NCBI GenBank assembly: GCA_022453515.1
Contig: JAJNNY010000081.1
Span: 1 to 64,000, forward strand
Direction: 5' to 3'
DNA from: Astrocystis sublimbata
Lineage: Eukaryota; Ascomycota; Sordariomycetes; Xylariales; Xylariaceae
Length of the DNA: 64,000 nucleotides
Part shown: piece after piece, positions 34,890-45,910 of the stretch
Numbering within the stretch: position 1 is the stretch's first letter
How the letters are laid out: the number at the start of each line of letters is the position of its first letter
Translations under genes and position numbers: made by a program
The notes under the pieces: model-generated
What the model saw: only the letters and a program-made list of their open reading frames with translations
The model's database searches: none
Told to the model about the DNA's origin: nothing

Positions 34890-35936
34890 ATGGCTGCTCG
34901 TCTTCTCGATGCGAGTCTCGTGGTGCTCCCCGCCATAGCATCCATCCTGCTCGGCGCTTCCCCGGCATCAGCGGCGGACACATGCGATACCAAAGGCAAG
35001 CCGGAGGGCAAGGTCCTTCAGGGATACTGGGAGAACTGGGACGGAGCGAAGAACGGAGTTCACCCTCCCTTCGGCTGGACGCCCATCAACGACCCGGTGA
35101 TCCTAGAGCACGGGTACAACGTCATCCAGGCCGCGTTCCCCATCATCCTACCCGATGGAACAGCGATGTGGGAGGACGGCATGGACACCGACGTGCTCGT
35201 CGGCTCGCCCGCCGACATGTGTGAGGCCAAGGCCGCCGGTGCCACGATCCTCATGTCCATCGGAGGTGCCACGGCGGCTATTGACCTGTCCTCGAGCGAC
35301 GTAGCCGACAAGTTCATCTCGACCATGGTGCCGATCCTAAAGAAGTACAACTTCGACGGCATCGACATCGACATCGAATCCGGCCTGAGCGGAAGCGGCA
35401 GCTTCGAGGAGCTCTCGACGTCCCAGACCAACCTGATCCGCATCATCGACGGCATCCTCGCGGAGATGCCCGACAACTTCGGCCTCACCATGGCGCCCGA
35501 GACAGCCTACGTCACCGGCGGCTCCGTGACCTTCGGATCGATCTGGGGATCCTACCTCCCCATCATCAAGAAGTACGTCGACAACGGCCGCTTGTGGTGG
35601 CTGAACATGCAGTACTACAACGGCGAGATGTACGGCTGCGAGGGCGACTCCTACGCTGCCGGCACCGTCGAGGGCTTCGTCGCGCAGACCGACTGCTTGG
35701 ACAAGGGCCTCACGATCCAGGGCACAACAGTCACAGTCCCGTACGACATGCAGGTTCCTGGCCTCCCCGCGCAGACCGGTGCCGGTGGTGGCTACATGTC
35801 CCCTGACTTGGTGGGCCAGGCTTGGGACCACTACGAGGGAAAGCTCAAGGGTCTGATGACATGGTCGATCAACTGGGACGGCTCGAAGGACTGGACCTTC
35901 GGCGACAACCTGGTCGGCCGTATCCCTGGGCCGTAG
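34890..35936 (+). CDS. Secreted GH18 chitinase, Chit36/Chi18-15 type
   Basis: Hydrolyses beta-1,4 links in chitin outside the cell. Intronless, 348 aa. It has a signal peptide with likely cleavage after ASA (about residue 28). The single GH18 barrel shows VLQGYWENWDG near the start, the substrate-fold motif ATILMSIGG, and the catalytic DxxDxDxE signature as FDGIDIDIE with acid Glu163. Further conserved segments are GLTMAPETAYV, WWLNMQYYNG and LKGLMTWSINWDG at the barrel end. There is no chitin-binding module or GPI signal. In my memory it is very close to Trichoderma Chit36 (Chi18-15) and the Beauveria Bbchit1 type, a small group related to actinobacterial chitinases and proposed to be of bacterial origin. 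The absence of introns and high third-position GC (many C/G-ending codons) fit that view. Such enzymes are linked to mycoparasitism and insect infection. Confidence 0.93.
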   Translation: MAARLLDASLVVLPAIASILLGASPASAADTCDTKGKPEGKVLQGYWENWDGAKNGVHPPFGWTPINDPVILEHGYNVIQAAFPIILPDGTAMWEDGMDTDVLVGSPADMCEAKAAGATILMSIGGATAAIDLSSSDVADKFISTMVPILKKYNFDGIDIDIESGLSGSGSFEELSTSQTNLIRIIDGILAEMPDNFGLTMAPETAYVTGGSVTFGSIWGSYLPIIKKYVDNGRLWWLNMQYYNGEMYGCEGDSYAAGTVEGFVAQTDCLDKGLTIQGTTVTVPYDMQVPGLPAQTGAGGGYMSPDLVGQAWDHYEGKLKGLMTWSINWDGSKDWTFGDNLVGRIPGP

Positions 35937-36593
35937 ATGGCTTGGCTTGGCTTAGCTTCGCATCTCGTCAGCTTGTCTGAGTCTCAAAATATTCATGTAT
36001 ATACTTTTTTTGAAACCCAGTACATAAATTGATTTTCTTTTCGCGCGCCACAATTCTGCATGTTTCAAATAGCGCGACGTGGAACCTTGGTTCTTGATCG
36101 CTACCTATTCCTTGGCACTGATCGGCATCGTGCAGCTTGCACATGAGGCCTGTCGAGCCCGTTGCATGCACGTGTGCAGGCCGTGCTCAGAATTAACGTG
36201 GCTGACCGAGCACAATGACGCAACGGTGCAGCCTAGCGAATTAGGAAGGGCGCAAGTATTTTCGAGTCTTCGCCATATCAGTGATATACAGATTGGCAGC
36301 GCGACTTGACTCGGATGCTGTTGAACTAGACTTTTGAGCATGCACCGATTTTAGCTCCCTCCCCTAGATCTCGAACTAGAGCCTCAGGGGTCAAGCAAGT
36401 CAGAATGAATCATACTGATTGATATATCTATCGCACAGCGGGGTTAGCGCTGGCCTAGTTGGCCATCGTAGCTGATCCAATAATCAGACAACCAACTGAC
36501 TGAGCAATTATAAAGATCCAATGTCTTATGATGTGATGACTTAATATAATATCTATTACTTTGTGCATCCGTGATATCGTAAACACAGCAATA
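35937..36593. other. Intergenic region, no gene
   Basis: 3' flank of the chitinase gene followed by an AT-rich stretch (36480-36590) ahead of the reductase gene. Short ORFs have no domain. Confidence 0.6.
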
Positions 36594-38020
36594 ATGGACT
36601 CTTCACCAAACCACGCCATCGTCTTCGGCGCATCCGGTCTCATCGGCTGGGCCGTCGTCGACCAGCTCCTGCGCGCGTACCCCGAGGCAAAGACATTCTC
36701 TCGCGTGACGGCCGTCACGAACCGCAAAGTCGAAGAGTCCGAGTCGCATTGGCACACCCAGGGCGCAGACCGTCCGAGCTTGCAGCTTGTGTCGGGCATC
36801 GATCTTGCGCGATGCGATGGGGCTGCGCTGGCCGAGGCGCTGACAGCAGCGGTCGAGGACGTCCACACTGTCACGCACTTGTATTACCTAGGTACGTCCG
36901 TTGTCGCGAACACATGTCTAGGTGGGTGCCAGAGAGGGCTGGCTAACAGCAATAAGTCTTCGCCTCGGTTCCGGATGAAGTCGAGGAGGTGGCAACGAAT
37001 CGCGCGATGCTGCAGAATGTCATCGATGCACATAACCTGCTCTGTCCCAATCTGCAATTTGTGGTGTTTCCCGGTGGAACGAGGGTGAGTGGTCCCATGT
37101 GTGTAGAGCATCTCTTTCATTGTTTGCTGATTAGTGTTCCCAGGGCTATGGCATCTACCTGCCCGGAGGCGTGTTCACCCCTCCCCTGACCGAGGACATG
37201 GTGGAGAATCTACCACCTGATTACGCAAAGACATGTGTATACCCCGCGAACCGAGAGCTACTCAATAAGGCGAGCGAGGGAAGGAAATGGACCTGGTGTG
37301 AAGTGTGTCCAGATGCGATAGTGAGTATCCAGTCCAGTCTTCTTCCCCTCAACACAACTAAAGCAAACCAAGATCGGATTCACGCCCAACGGCTCCCAAT
37401 TCAGTCTATCACTCCACTGGGCGCAATACCTATCTCTATACGCATATAATCACGGCATCGGTCCCTCGACCAAAGATGTCGCATCAGGCGCTATAGAAGT
37501 ACCGTTCCCCGGAACCACAGCCGGCGCCAACGCGCTGTTCTCGCCGGCCTCGGCAGGGAAAATCGCGCAATTCATGATCTACGCCTCGCTGCATCCCTCC
37601 ACATGCGGCTCCGGCCAACTTTTCAACATCGCCGACCGCGAGGCGCCGTGCACATACGGCGAGCTCTGGCCGCAGCTCGCGAAGTGGTTTGGCCTGGTCG
37701 GCGTCGGGCCATCTCAGGGGCGGTCTGCATCAGCATCTCTGGGCGTAGGCCAGACTCCAGAGGATAGCGATGACATGCTGCCGGGCGCATATGTGGCGAA
37801 GCACGCGGGCGTCTTCGAAGGGCTCGGATACGGGAAAGCTATCAAGGGCGGTGTCGGGGCTGGGAATCGCCAGCTGGATAGCGTGGGGCATTGGCTGTCG
37901 TTCGACAGGCAGCTGAGTTTGGAGAAGCTGAAGAATACGGGGTTTCATGCAGATGTTGATCCGGTTCAGAGTTGGATTGATAGCTTTCGGATGTTTAGGG
38001 AGGCGGGGTTGATTTTGTAA
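36594..38020 (+). CDS. PRISE-like NAD(P)-dependent Rossmann-fold reductase
   Basis: Predicted cytosolic oxidoreductase of the extended short-chain dehydrogenase type, resembling the progesterone 5-beta-reductase/iridoid synthase-like (PRISE) family. Fungal members act on enones or are uncharacterised. Exons 36594-36891, 36957-37084, 37144-37320 and 37373-38020 give 416 aa, each junction in phase. The nucleotide-binding motif is VFGASGLIGWAV at residues 8-19. Next come THLYYLVFAS (start of a cofactor-pocket strand), NLQFVVFPGGTRGYGIYLP, and WTWCEVCPDAIIGFTPNGS, which aligns with the family's WSVxRPDxIxGFxPN block. I prefer the ATG at 36594 over one at 36561, since it places the Rossmann motif close to the start. 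Substrate is unknown, and no neighbouring pathway genes help. Confidence 0.8.
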
Positions 38021-38829
38021 TTAACGTTTGGTGTGTAGTGGGGAAGGTAGGAGAGAAGAAGCACTGATGACCTCAGCTGCATAGTGAATGAAGTATAAGG
38101 TCTATAAGCGTACTATTCAGTTAAGTGACTAGGTAGAATCTATGGAAAGATGCAAGGTGGGAGGGACCTTCTTATGTACATGATGAGCCCGTGAAGTATA
38201 GTGACTCCTTGACCTTGTACCACTTCAACACTGTATGGGCACATCATGTTGTTGACCTCTCTTGCAGCAAGGATTGGTGTTCTAGTGAACTATCAACATC
38301 AAAGACTCACATCAAGAGTTTCCATTCGTGTCGATCGTGATAATTGGCCACCTACTAGTAGCGATATCATTAATGATGTAATTATACACGGCATTCCTTC
38401 GAACATCTCTATCAGTCGGCAGGTGTACCTACCTTAAGTACCTGGGTCGGTGATTTTTGGGTAAGTTCCCGCCGCCGGATGCACATGCCTTCCTCGCCAG
38501 GCTGCTTCTTTACATGGCAGAATTGTTTAGATACCAACGCCTTCCCTACTAGGTATTCTACTTGGCTACTGCTAGAATTCCATCCTCTAGTGCAATGGTA
38601 CATGACATTATAATTTTCTGACCCAATCTTCTATCTCGATTGCTCACGTCTACATCGCTCTAATCAATTATAATTCCACTTTTGAGTATCCTCTGTCTAT
38701 GATTGAGATTTGACCGTCAATACCACCTTACTTTCCAAAACGAACAAACCCGCGGACGACAGCTCTGCCCTCCTACCTGAGCTTACCGCCACTTTGCCCA
38801 CACTCTGACTCTCCGCGCCGGTACCCGCC
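38021..38829. other. Intergenic region, no gene
   Basis: AT-rich spacer with only short ORFs. It includes the promoter of the unknown gene at 38830. Confidence 0.6.
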
Positions 38830-39915
38830 ATGGCAGCAAACATCGTGCGATGGATATTTCAGGAGGGAACAACCACCGACGAAACGGGCAACCCTTTCGA
38901 ATGGTCAGGACCGAGAACAGAGAGTGAGTAATTGTCTGTCACGAGTTATCGTGTCCCACCGACTTAGATGCTGACCAAGTTTCCAGTTCTGAACTTTCTT
39001 CTGGTGGTGTTCGACCATCCAAGCATAGGATTCTATCCACTACCGGGGGAATTAATGATGACATCTCTCCTGGAAGACACGGACCTTCCTCACGAGATGA
39101 TGCGTGCTGCGATTCTTGCTCTTCGCGGTAGCCTCGTACAACGCATGACAACACGTAAAGATTTTACTAAGAGCGAGATCGAAGACATCAACTTGGACCT
39201 TTCCCTTCTCGGTGGCATCCCGGCTTTGGCAGGTATTGTGGCACACCCATCAACCCCAACATTACCCCTCGTAGAAGCGGCGGGCAGCAGCGACAGCCAG
39301 GGCCTTGATTTTTATAAAGAAGCCGCAGAGACCTACTCTGAGCTTCGCAAGAACTGCGGATCTGCCTACAGACAAGATATTCCCGATTTCATGTGGCGGA
39401 CACTAGCGCGGACAGGATATGACAAGGTCCTCCGAGAAAAGAGAGCTCTCCTTATCAACCTTCAAGGATTATATAATACGATAGAGTCCTTTGAAAAAAA
39501 CATCATCCAATGTTGTGCGCAACTAATTGACCCATTTTTCCCCGTCAACGCTAAGCAATCCGCATGGATCGATATTGAAGGTTGCATTAAGTCGATAGAA
39601 AAAGGGATCAAGTGGGACGTCAATAAAAATTTGACGTCCATCGCTGGTAAGGATCGAGATCTAATAGAGCTACAGACACATCATCTGGCGGTTCCCTTTT
39701 ATGATACCCGATGGTTGGAGCGTTGTCAAGCTTTTTATTACACTCCTGATGATCCCGGGAGAGATGCCCGGATAGTGGCTGCTAGGAACACGCCGTATTT
39801 CCTTTCCTGGAAGAAGAAGGAGGGAGACAATGGAGAAGGGAATGAGGGAAATAAAGGAGAATATGAGGAGGGAGACAAGGGAGAGAGGGAGGACAGCCCG
39901 AGACGCGAGCAGTGA
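38830..39915 (+). CDS. Unknown protein with charged C-terminal tail
   Basis: I do not recognise the family. Exons 38830-38923 and 38987-39915 join in phase 1 across a 63-nt intron (GTGAGT...TTCCAG) to give 340 aa. The N-terminus (MAANIVRWIFQEGTTTDETG) is followed by a hydrophobic strand (ILNFLLVVFDH). The body is mixed helical (KEAAETYSELRKNCGSAYR; ALLINLQGLYNTIESFEKN). The last about 45 residues are Glu/Gly/Lys-rich with repeated EGDNGEGNEGNKGEYEEGDK, a low-complexity tail. No signal peptide or transmembrane helix is clear. Codon use and clean splicing support a real gene. Confidence 0.65.
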
Positions 39916-40618
39916 GTTTGATATCACCAGCGGTCATTGTCTATCAGCATAACTATAAGTGTTCTCAAGGTCAAATGAGATGGATCATAGCACATCGAAA
40001 AAACAGTCCTAGGATAGATTCTTATTCTATAATCGACTTAATTCTAGAGCCCCCTATACTGCAGCTTGTACCTAGGTCCTACCCAGCTTTAGTACTGTAA
40101 GCTTGGATAGGGCTTTCTGTGTCTAATACCGCTTGTACTGCTGTAGTTAAGGACGTGAGCATTGGGGAGTCACCGGTGGGTGCCTTCGTCACCTCGCGTC
40201 CCGTAGCTCGACGAGTGTTCCTATGCATCGCTACAGTGCGCATATGTGCGCCTTAGCAGTACTAAACCAACCGCGTCATCCTCAGCTCCTGCATGTACAT
40301 CGGATTTTCATATAGTAGGTATTGATTGAATGTTAGATGTGCATCCCCACCTGGCAAAATGAAAGGTAGCAAGGCTAGAGCTGAGCTTGATGGACTAATT
40401 ATCATGCTGACCCTGCCTGCTCGCCTGTCACCTCCCGAGGCTATCATGCCGCCATGGAGGAAAGAAAATGCAACGATCCAAAACAATTACGGGGTCTATT
40501 TACGTCGCAGTATTATTGACTCAGTAAGAGTAATGAACTTGTGCCATTCTTTTGATGTAACAACTTTTGATAGTTGATATTTTTTAAATGCTTTCACCAG
40601 AGGGTGCAATAAGCCCTG
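39916..40618. other. Convergent intergenic region, no gene
   Basis: Spacer between the unknown gene (+) and the HisRS-like gene (-). Antiparallel ORFs of about 75-85 codons overlap each other at 40262-40577 and lack any domain. Confidence 0.6.
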
Positions 40619-42280
40619 TTAAAGAAGCTGCTTGACTTCAGCAACGAGATCCTTACGCCGGATCAACCCGTAAAAATGTTGCTCCAACCATTGCTCGTCG
40701 CGTTTTTCACCCCCTTCACCCTTCACCCTACCATTCTTGACCCTTTTCAAAGTCCTGACCCTGACGAATCCCTCCTCCACCAATTTCTCAGAAAGGATAA
40801 CCAATACAGGTACACCTGTGCCCTCTTTACGCTGCAGGATGTTGCTAGCGTTGACGATTCCCGCATAATCCGCGCGTATGCCTGCCTCGCGCAGCAGTGC
40901 AGCAAGAGCTCTTCCCTCGTGGTGAAGCTCTCCGTTGTTCCCGATGGCCACGATATATACGTCGAGCTCGTGTATAATGACCGACAGGATCACGGCCCTC
41001 GTAGTCTGCAGGATGGTAAGGATTTTTTCCACGTCGAAGGAGACACCAACGCACGGCGTATGGGGCTTCCTGAGCGCGCACGCCATCTCATCGAAGGAGA
41101 ACCCAGCCCACGGCATAGGGCACTTGCGCAGGAACTCATCGTAGCGACCACCTGCCGCCATGGTGCCCACCCCCGCCTCTCGAAGTGCGTGGTGGTACCT
41201 GAACTTGGGACAACTCAAAATATCGGGAGAATCATAAGTGTTAGTACCGATGTCATGAGTCATTCAGCGATGCCGCACTATGACTTCGAAGACGATCCCC
41301 GAGTAGTCATCCAAGCCCCTCCCAAGTGACATATCAAAATACATGTACTCGGCGATGTTGGACTTCTCCAGGTAGGAGAGTAGGGTTTCTATCTCTTTGA
41401 CTCCAGCTATCACATTCCGATCGCACGTTCGCCAAAGCGCCCCGAGAGCCTTGCTCATGTCACCATGAAAACACTCGAGGTCGTGAAGAGGCTCGGCAAC
41501 CTTCTCACTTAAGCGCATCTTTGCCAGTTCCCTCTTCACTTGCTCCCAACTCGTCTGCCGCCACTTATCCAAAGCCAAGGCGACATCTGGAACCATGTGA
41601 TGCGGAACCCCTCTTGCGGCCAAGACGCTACGTAGAATCTTGTGGTGATTAATCCTGATCACGAAGTCGAGCTTCAGCGCCTTGAACATCTCCACAATGA
41701 CCTCCAGCACCTCCGCATCGTGAAACATGGGATTGCACTCCTCCCCCGCGATATCAAAGTCGCACTGATAGAACTCGGGCAGGGCGCCCAGGTGGCGGAT
41801 GTCATACTCGTTGCAGCAGTACACTTGTCCGACCCGGTAGGTCTTGATCTGCGTGCGGCTGGGACGCAGAGCCAGCCAGCGCGCAAAAGGGGGTGTGAGG
41901 CGATGGCGGATGGAGTAGAGCTTGCTGCGGGAGTCATTTTTGGTACGCGGGCCGTCGCTCCATTCCCCTGCGAGGTTCTCTCCGATCTCAAAGATGGGCG
42001 TGGATAAGAGCGAGGCGCCTTCGCGTTTGAACACCTCAGTGATTGTTTGCCTATTGAATCATTCGTTAGTCTAGTAACTCATGCCAACGAATGACCCTTT
42101 GAAAGCTCCCGTGCGAGCCTCCCGTGCAACGACGTACAAGATGTGCTCCCGGAGTTTGCGGGCCGAGCCAGCGTCGTCACGGTCTTCCTTTGAGATTTCT
42201 AGCGGGACGCTTCTGCCAATACCATATGGGAAGGAATATCCATAATTTGTGTAGTCGCGCAGGTCATATGTTTGTTGCAT
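40619..42280 (-). CDS. Histidyl-tRNA synthetase-like protein with altered active site
   Basis: A class II histidyl-tRNA synthetase relative. Exons 42280-42138, 42050-41279 and 41203-40619 give 499 aa. The second intron has a perfect TACTAAC branch point; its donor (GTGCGG) is weak, so that junction is less certain. Homology is clear: ITEVFKREGASLLSTPIFE, FYQCDFDIAG, INHHKIL, a RGLDDYSG histidine-site motif, MAAGGRYDEF, and a C-terminal anticodon-binding domain (residues about 390-499). Key positions differ from active enzymes. Motif 2 VYRRD is VYCCN (residues about 124-128). The second motif 2 region, usually MREFYQ, is LPEFYQ. RYDLTVPFAR is RHRLTPPFAR. RGLDYYTG is RGLDDYSG. Catalysis is therefore doubtful; it may be a tRNA-binding or regulatory paralogue, or a slowly decaying duplicate. 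A genuine HisRS is presumably elsewhere. Whether it is expressed is unknown. Confidence 0.8.
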
Positions 42281-45200
42281 TTTTATCGTATAGCCTGATG
42301 GCGATTGCGATTCTGAGTCTCATACACGCAAGCGATACTGTCACAGAAAAACAACGCCGTTAGTCCATGAGAGAACTAATGGTATAATTATGCATATCGC
42401 TCCACCTCTCCGCGACAGATACATCATGGATAGGAGCATGCGGACACGCAGGTGTAAACTTTCGTGACTGCTATGTCACCCGCCTACACTCGCGGAACGA
42501 ACGGCCACGTAATTTTGCATACGCGGGGCAAGGGTAGGACGGAGGACACGATTCCGCCATCCGCACCATCTCTTTACTAGAGTTGTTGGGGCCGTATTGC
42601 AGCCTGTCATGCATCACGGAAACCAGAACTTTGCGAGGCCGTCATCCGATTGCGCCGGGAGTACGCGACAAACAGTCACGAGCGGAATGGATGGTACATG
42701 CACAAACCTTATGCGTAACGTGGGACATGGGCAAGAATGTCAGTATCAGGCGAACCTTTCAACACGAGAAATAATTGATTCATATTGTTGATTTGAGTTT
42801 TGATTGAATTTTCTGGCTATGCGAATTATGATAAGTGTATTAGCTTCAATTGAGCTCAGAGGGCAATTATGACTTGATCAAGATGGAGAAGTTCATCTGG
42901 TTGCTTCAAATTCAGTCAAGTCAATAATGTGTAAGTTCTAAGAGGGAGAAAGTAACAGAACCGTCTTGATGTCGACAAGATATTGGAAGTGATTCCAGCG
43001 TGCCATACTTATAAGTTTACCTAAGGCCTAGAATACGGCGAGCGGCGTGAATAAGTCCGTCCAGCACGCAGCCGCCTGCAAGGTGTATTATTTACCGATT
43101 GGATACAGGCGCATAGACCCTGATTTTAGTGTGCGTCAGCGTCGATCGGATCTTGTGGGCGCTACGACCCAGTAGGTATGTGCACCCTTTAGCGGCTCTC
43201 TCCAGCTTTCGCCGTGAATCTGGGGGCCTGTCCTGACTCTGACTCGCCTGGGAGGCTTCGTTGTCTAGACTGGATGATCGGGATATGTAGGAGTCGAGCT
43301 ATGCAATGTCAATGAGGACAGAACACTTAGAAGTCGAAGCATGACAATAATGAGAAATTGTTATGACTATTGCGACGCGAATGTAATTAAAGTCCCTACC
43401 AATGATGGTGATGCTGATGATGTCAGAAACAATTAGCAGTCTTGGCCATTCGTATATGTGGACGAGCTCTATAGTCCCATGTCACTATTACTTGCATGCG
43501 GTTTACTGCTCTTGGTATTCACCTTGACGTCATGCGGCTGCAGCATCTGAGTCGTGGCTCCAGGTCACATCGAAATAAGCCCGTGCATGGCGAGTATGTA
43601 CTCGTGCATGGCCAAAGGTAACAGTCGACATGTTCCCTGCACGTGGCAGCGTCGCAGAGAATTGACCGACGCGTCGAAGCACTGTTGCCGCTCATATCAT
43701 CCATCATATTGTCAAATGGACGCGCAATTGACGAGAAGGTTTCAAATACCATCACCTTGATGGGTATTTGAGATATTCTGGGTAGTGATAAACCTGCGAT
43801 ACTTACGGAGTACTATAGATAGCAGCACATCGGGACTCTTGAGAGGGACGAGCGCAGGAGTGCATCTCCCGTCACCTCTCCACCTTTCATCATCAATCAC
43901 CCCAGGCAGGCGGACCAGACCCAACTCCTGATATGCTCGCGATCTAAACTTCATGTACGCATGATGGTTGGTGGCTACGTACGTGCGAGCAGGCGCGCGA
44001 CAGGACCGGCTCAGGAAGCTGACCGAGCCGACGTAACAGATCAGAACACTTACGCACATGGCCGGGGCAAAGTTGGAGGCTCGTCAGGTGCATCGTGATT
44101 TCAGGACTGGCCTTTCCGCGACTCGGGCTTGGGAGTTGATGATTTTTACGTAAAAGGAGAAATAGCAATGGATGATCCATACCGTACCTGGCATTAGGCC
44201 CACGATGGTGTACGTAGGTACATGGTGAGCATCCATGATCGCAGCGAAGTGAGGGTCCGCGGGGATGCTGCTTAGCCGCTCTGCCCCAGGTTGGACCCAG
44301 ACAGGCGAGACACAGGTAGGTGACAGGCGAGAGGCACCGTGACGAGTGACAGGCGGGAGATGGCTCGCAAGGGAGCGTACGGAAAATTGGTGCAATCAAG
44401 CCGAAACCACCGATGGGGTCGTATATACGGGTCGTACTAGCTGCTTACATACATACTATGTACATGTAGAGAGGAGCGAGAAGCTCCAGCTCTGACTTTC
44501 TGCTCGCGCGGCTCAACGCCACTCGCCAAGAGGCCGTTACGCTTTTCTGCGGCCGTCGAGTCGACGCATGTGGCAGCAGCAAAGACTGCTAGTGGTGCGC
44601 CAGACGCTGCCAGACGAAAGCCCAAAGCGGTGCTGCTTTAGCAGATGTCTAGCAGAATCGGGCCTTGGCTGGCTTCGCTGGGTTCTCGAACCAGGTCAGA
44701 ACCACTCGGAACCAGTCGAAGCGTCAGGAACCTAGCCTAGATTAGGTTTTGACCCAGATCCCCTATTCCAGATCTGTGGCAAATGCCGGCACCCTACGAG
44801 CAACTTTAATCTCACGCTCGGTCGAGTGGGCAGCGCGAGGGCAAGCGACAGGGTGAAGCCGGGCAACTTGAGCAGCTGATGGGAAAAACTTGCTTAGCTG
44901 ACGAGCTGGTTCTGGCCTGGGTTAGTCTTTGAAGATATTTCAACAGAGCATTCCTTGGTCCAGGGCTATATTTAGGCACACTGCACATTGCACATTGCAC
45001 ATTGCACCATGGGACAAAAGCAACAGAATATCTAAGGCACTTAGTCATCCTATTGGTACCCACTGCGTGCTGACTACGTGGCCTAAGAAAGATAAGAAAA
45101 ATAAGAAAAAAATGTTAGCTGTTCAGAAACCATCTTCTCGGGTTGTTGAGCTAGTGTCGTGACCACTGTGAATAGGTTGGGTATGTCATACCAGGTTGCA

Positions 45201-45910
45201 CTGTCGTGCTTCTGTCAGCCCAGCCCGTCAGTGCGCCACCCAGTCAGCCCCCCAATCGGAATGGAGCGACTAATACCAGCATCGTGCAGCAGATCTCGGC
45301 ACCTGGAGCAGATACCCGCGTACATAGCGCCCTCACTCTCCAACCACATGTCTATGTGTGCAATGCCGGGTGCCACGAAATCCGACTTGTCCGACCGCAA
45401 TTACGTACTCACTGCATTGTCACGATGCGTGAAACGAAGCGGCAGGAGGCCCCCCGGCCAGAGGCAGAGTCATACAGTACGTATTGTGTGAAGACACGGG
45501 GCAGACACGGGGAAGACACGGGTCCCAAGCATCCAAGCTCCCCAACACGGGCGCACTATCAAATGCGCTGGGCAGAAAATGGGGCTCTGCATGCCCAGGA
45601 GAACTATAAACGGGAAACTGTTACGTGAGAAGAATAAACAAAAAAAACTCTCCCACCGTCGGTGATCGTTGCATATCCACCACAACCAACTATGTTTAGA
45701 CTAGATCAGTTAGCTAGCACCAGGCCGCGAGTGGTGGCAAGCGTTAACGGAGGAGCCGAATTACACACTGGCCAATTTGCTGTTTGATTTATAAGAAAGC
45801 TCCTGCCCAGGTCGATCAACGTACCAGCATCTGCCTGGGTAGTTTGTGACAGCTGTGATATCATCTTCATCAAGCGCAGACATTCTAGCGGCATTCATTC
45901 ACTCGTTTCC
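42281..45910. other. Gene-poor 3.6 kb region
   Basis: Many ORFs of 60-150 codons lie here on both strands, but they overlap in antiparallel frames, lack introns with conserved continuations, and show no domain. Small repeats occur: GTGACAGGCGAGAG and GTGACAGGCGGGAG near 44318-44358, three CATTGCACA units near 44985-45007, and three GACACGGG units near 45483-45521. I see no gene that I can support. Confidence 0.5.
44983..45008 (+). repeat. Short tandem repeat, CATTGCACA units
   Basis: Three near-perfect 9-bp copies in a row upstream of the PRM10-type gene, within non-coding sequence. Confidence 0.65.

Noticed and set aside
35337..35831. Long minus-strand ORF (164 aa) inside the chitinase gene
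   Set aside because: Antisense to a GC-rich GH18 coding sequence, where such open frames are expected from codon bias.
40676..41329. 217-codon plus-strand ORF
   Set aside because: Antisense shadow of the last HisRS-like exon; the minus strand carries recognisable domain sequence.
43944..44399. 151-codon minus-strand ORF and overlapping 103-codon ORF
   Set aside because: Two overlapping frames in gene-poor sequence, no domain, no splice continuation and Cys/Pro/Arg-rich composition typical of chance frames.
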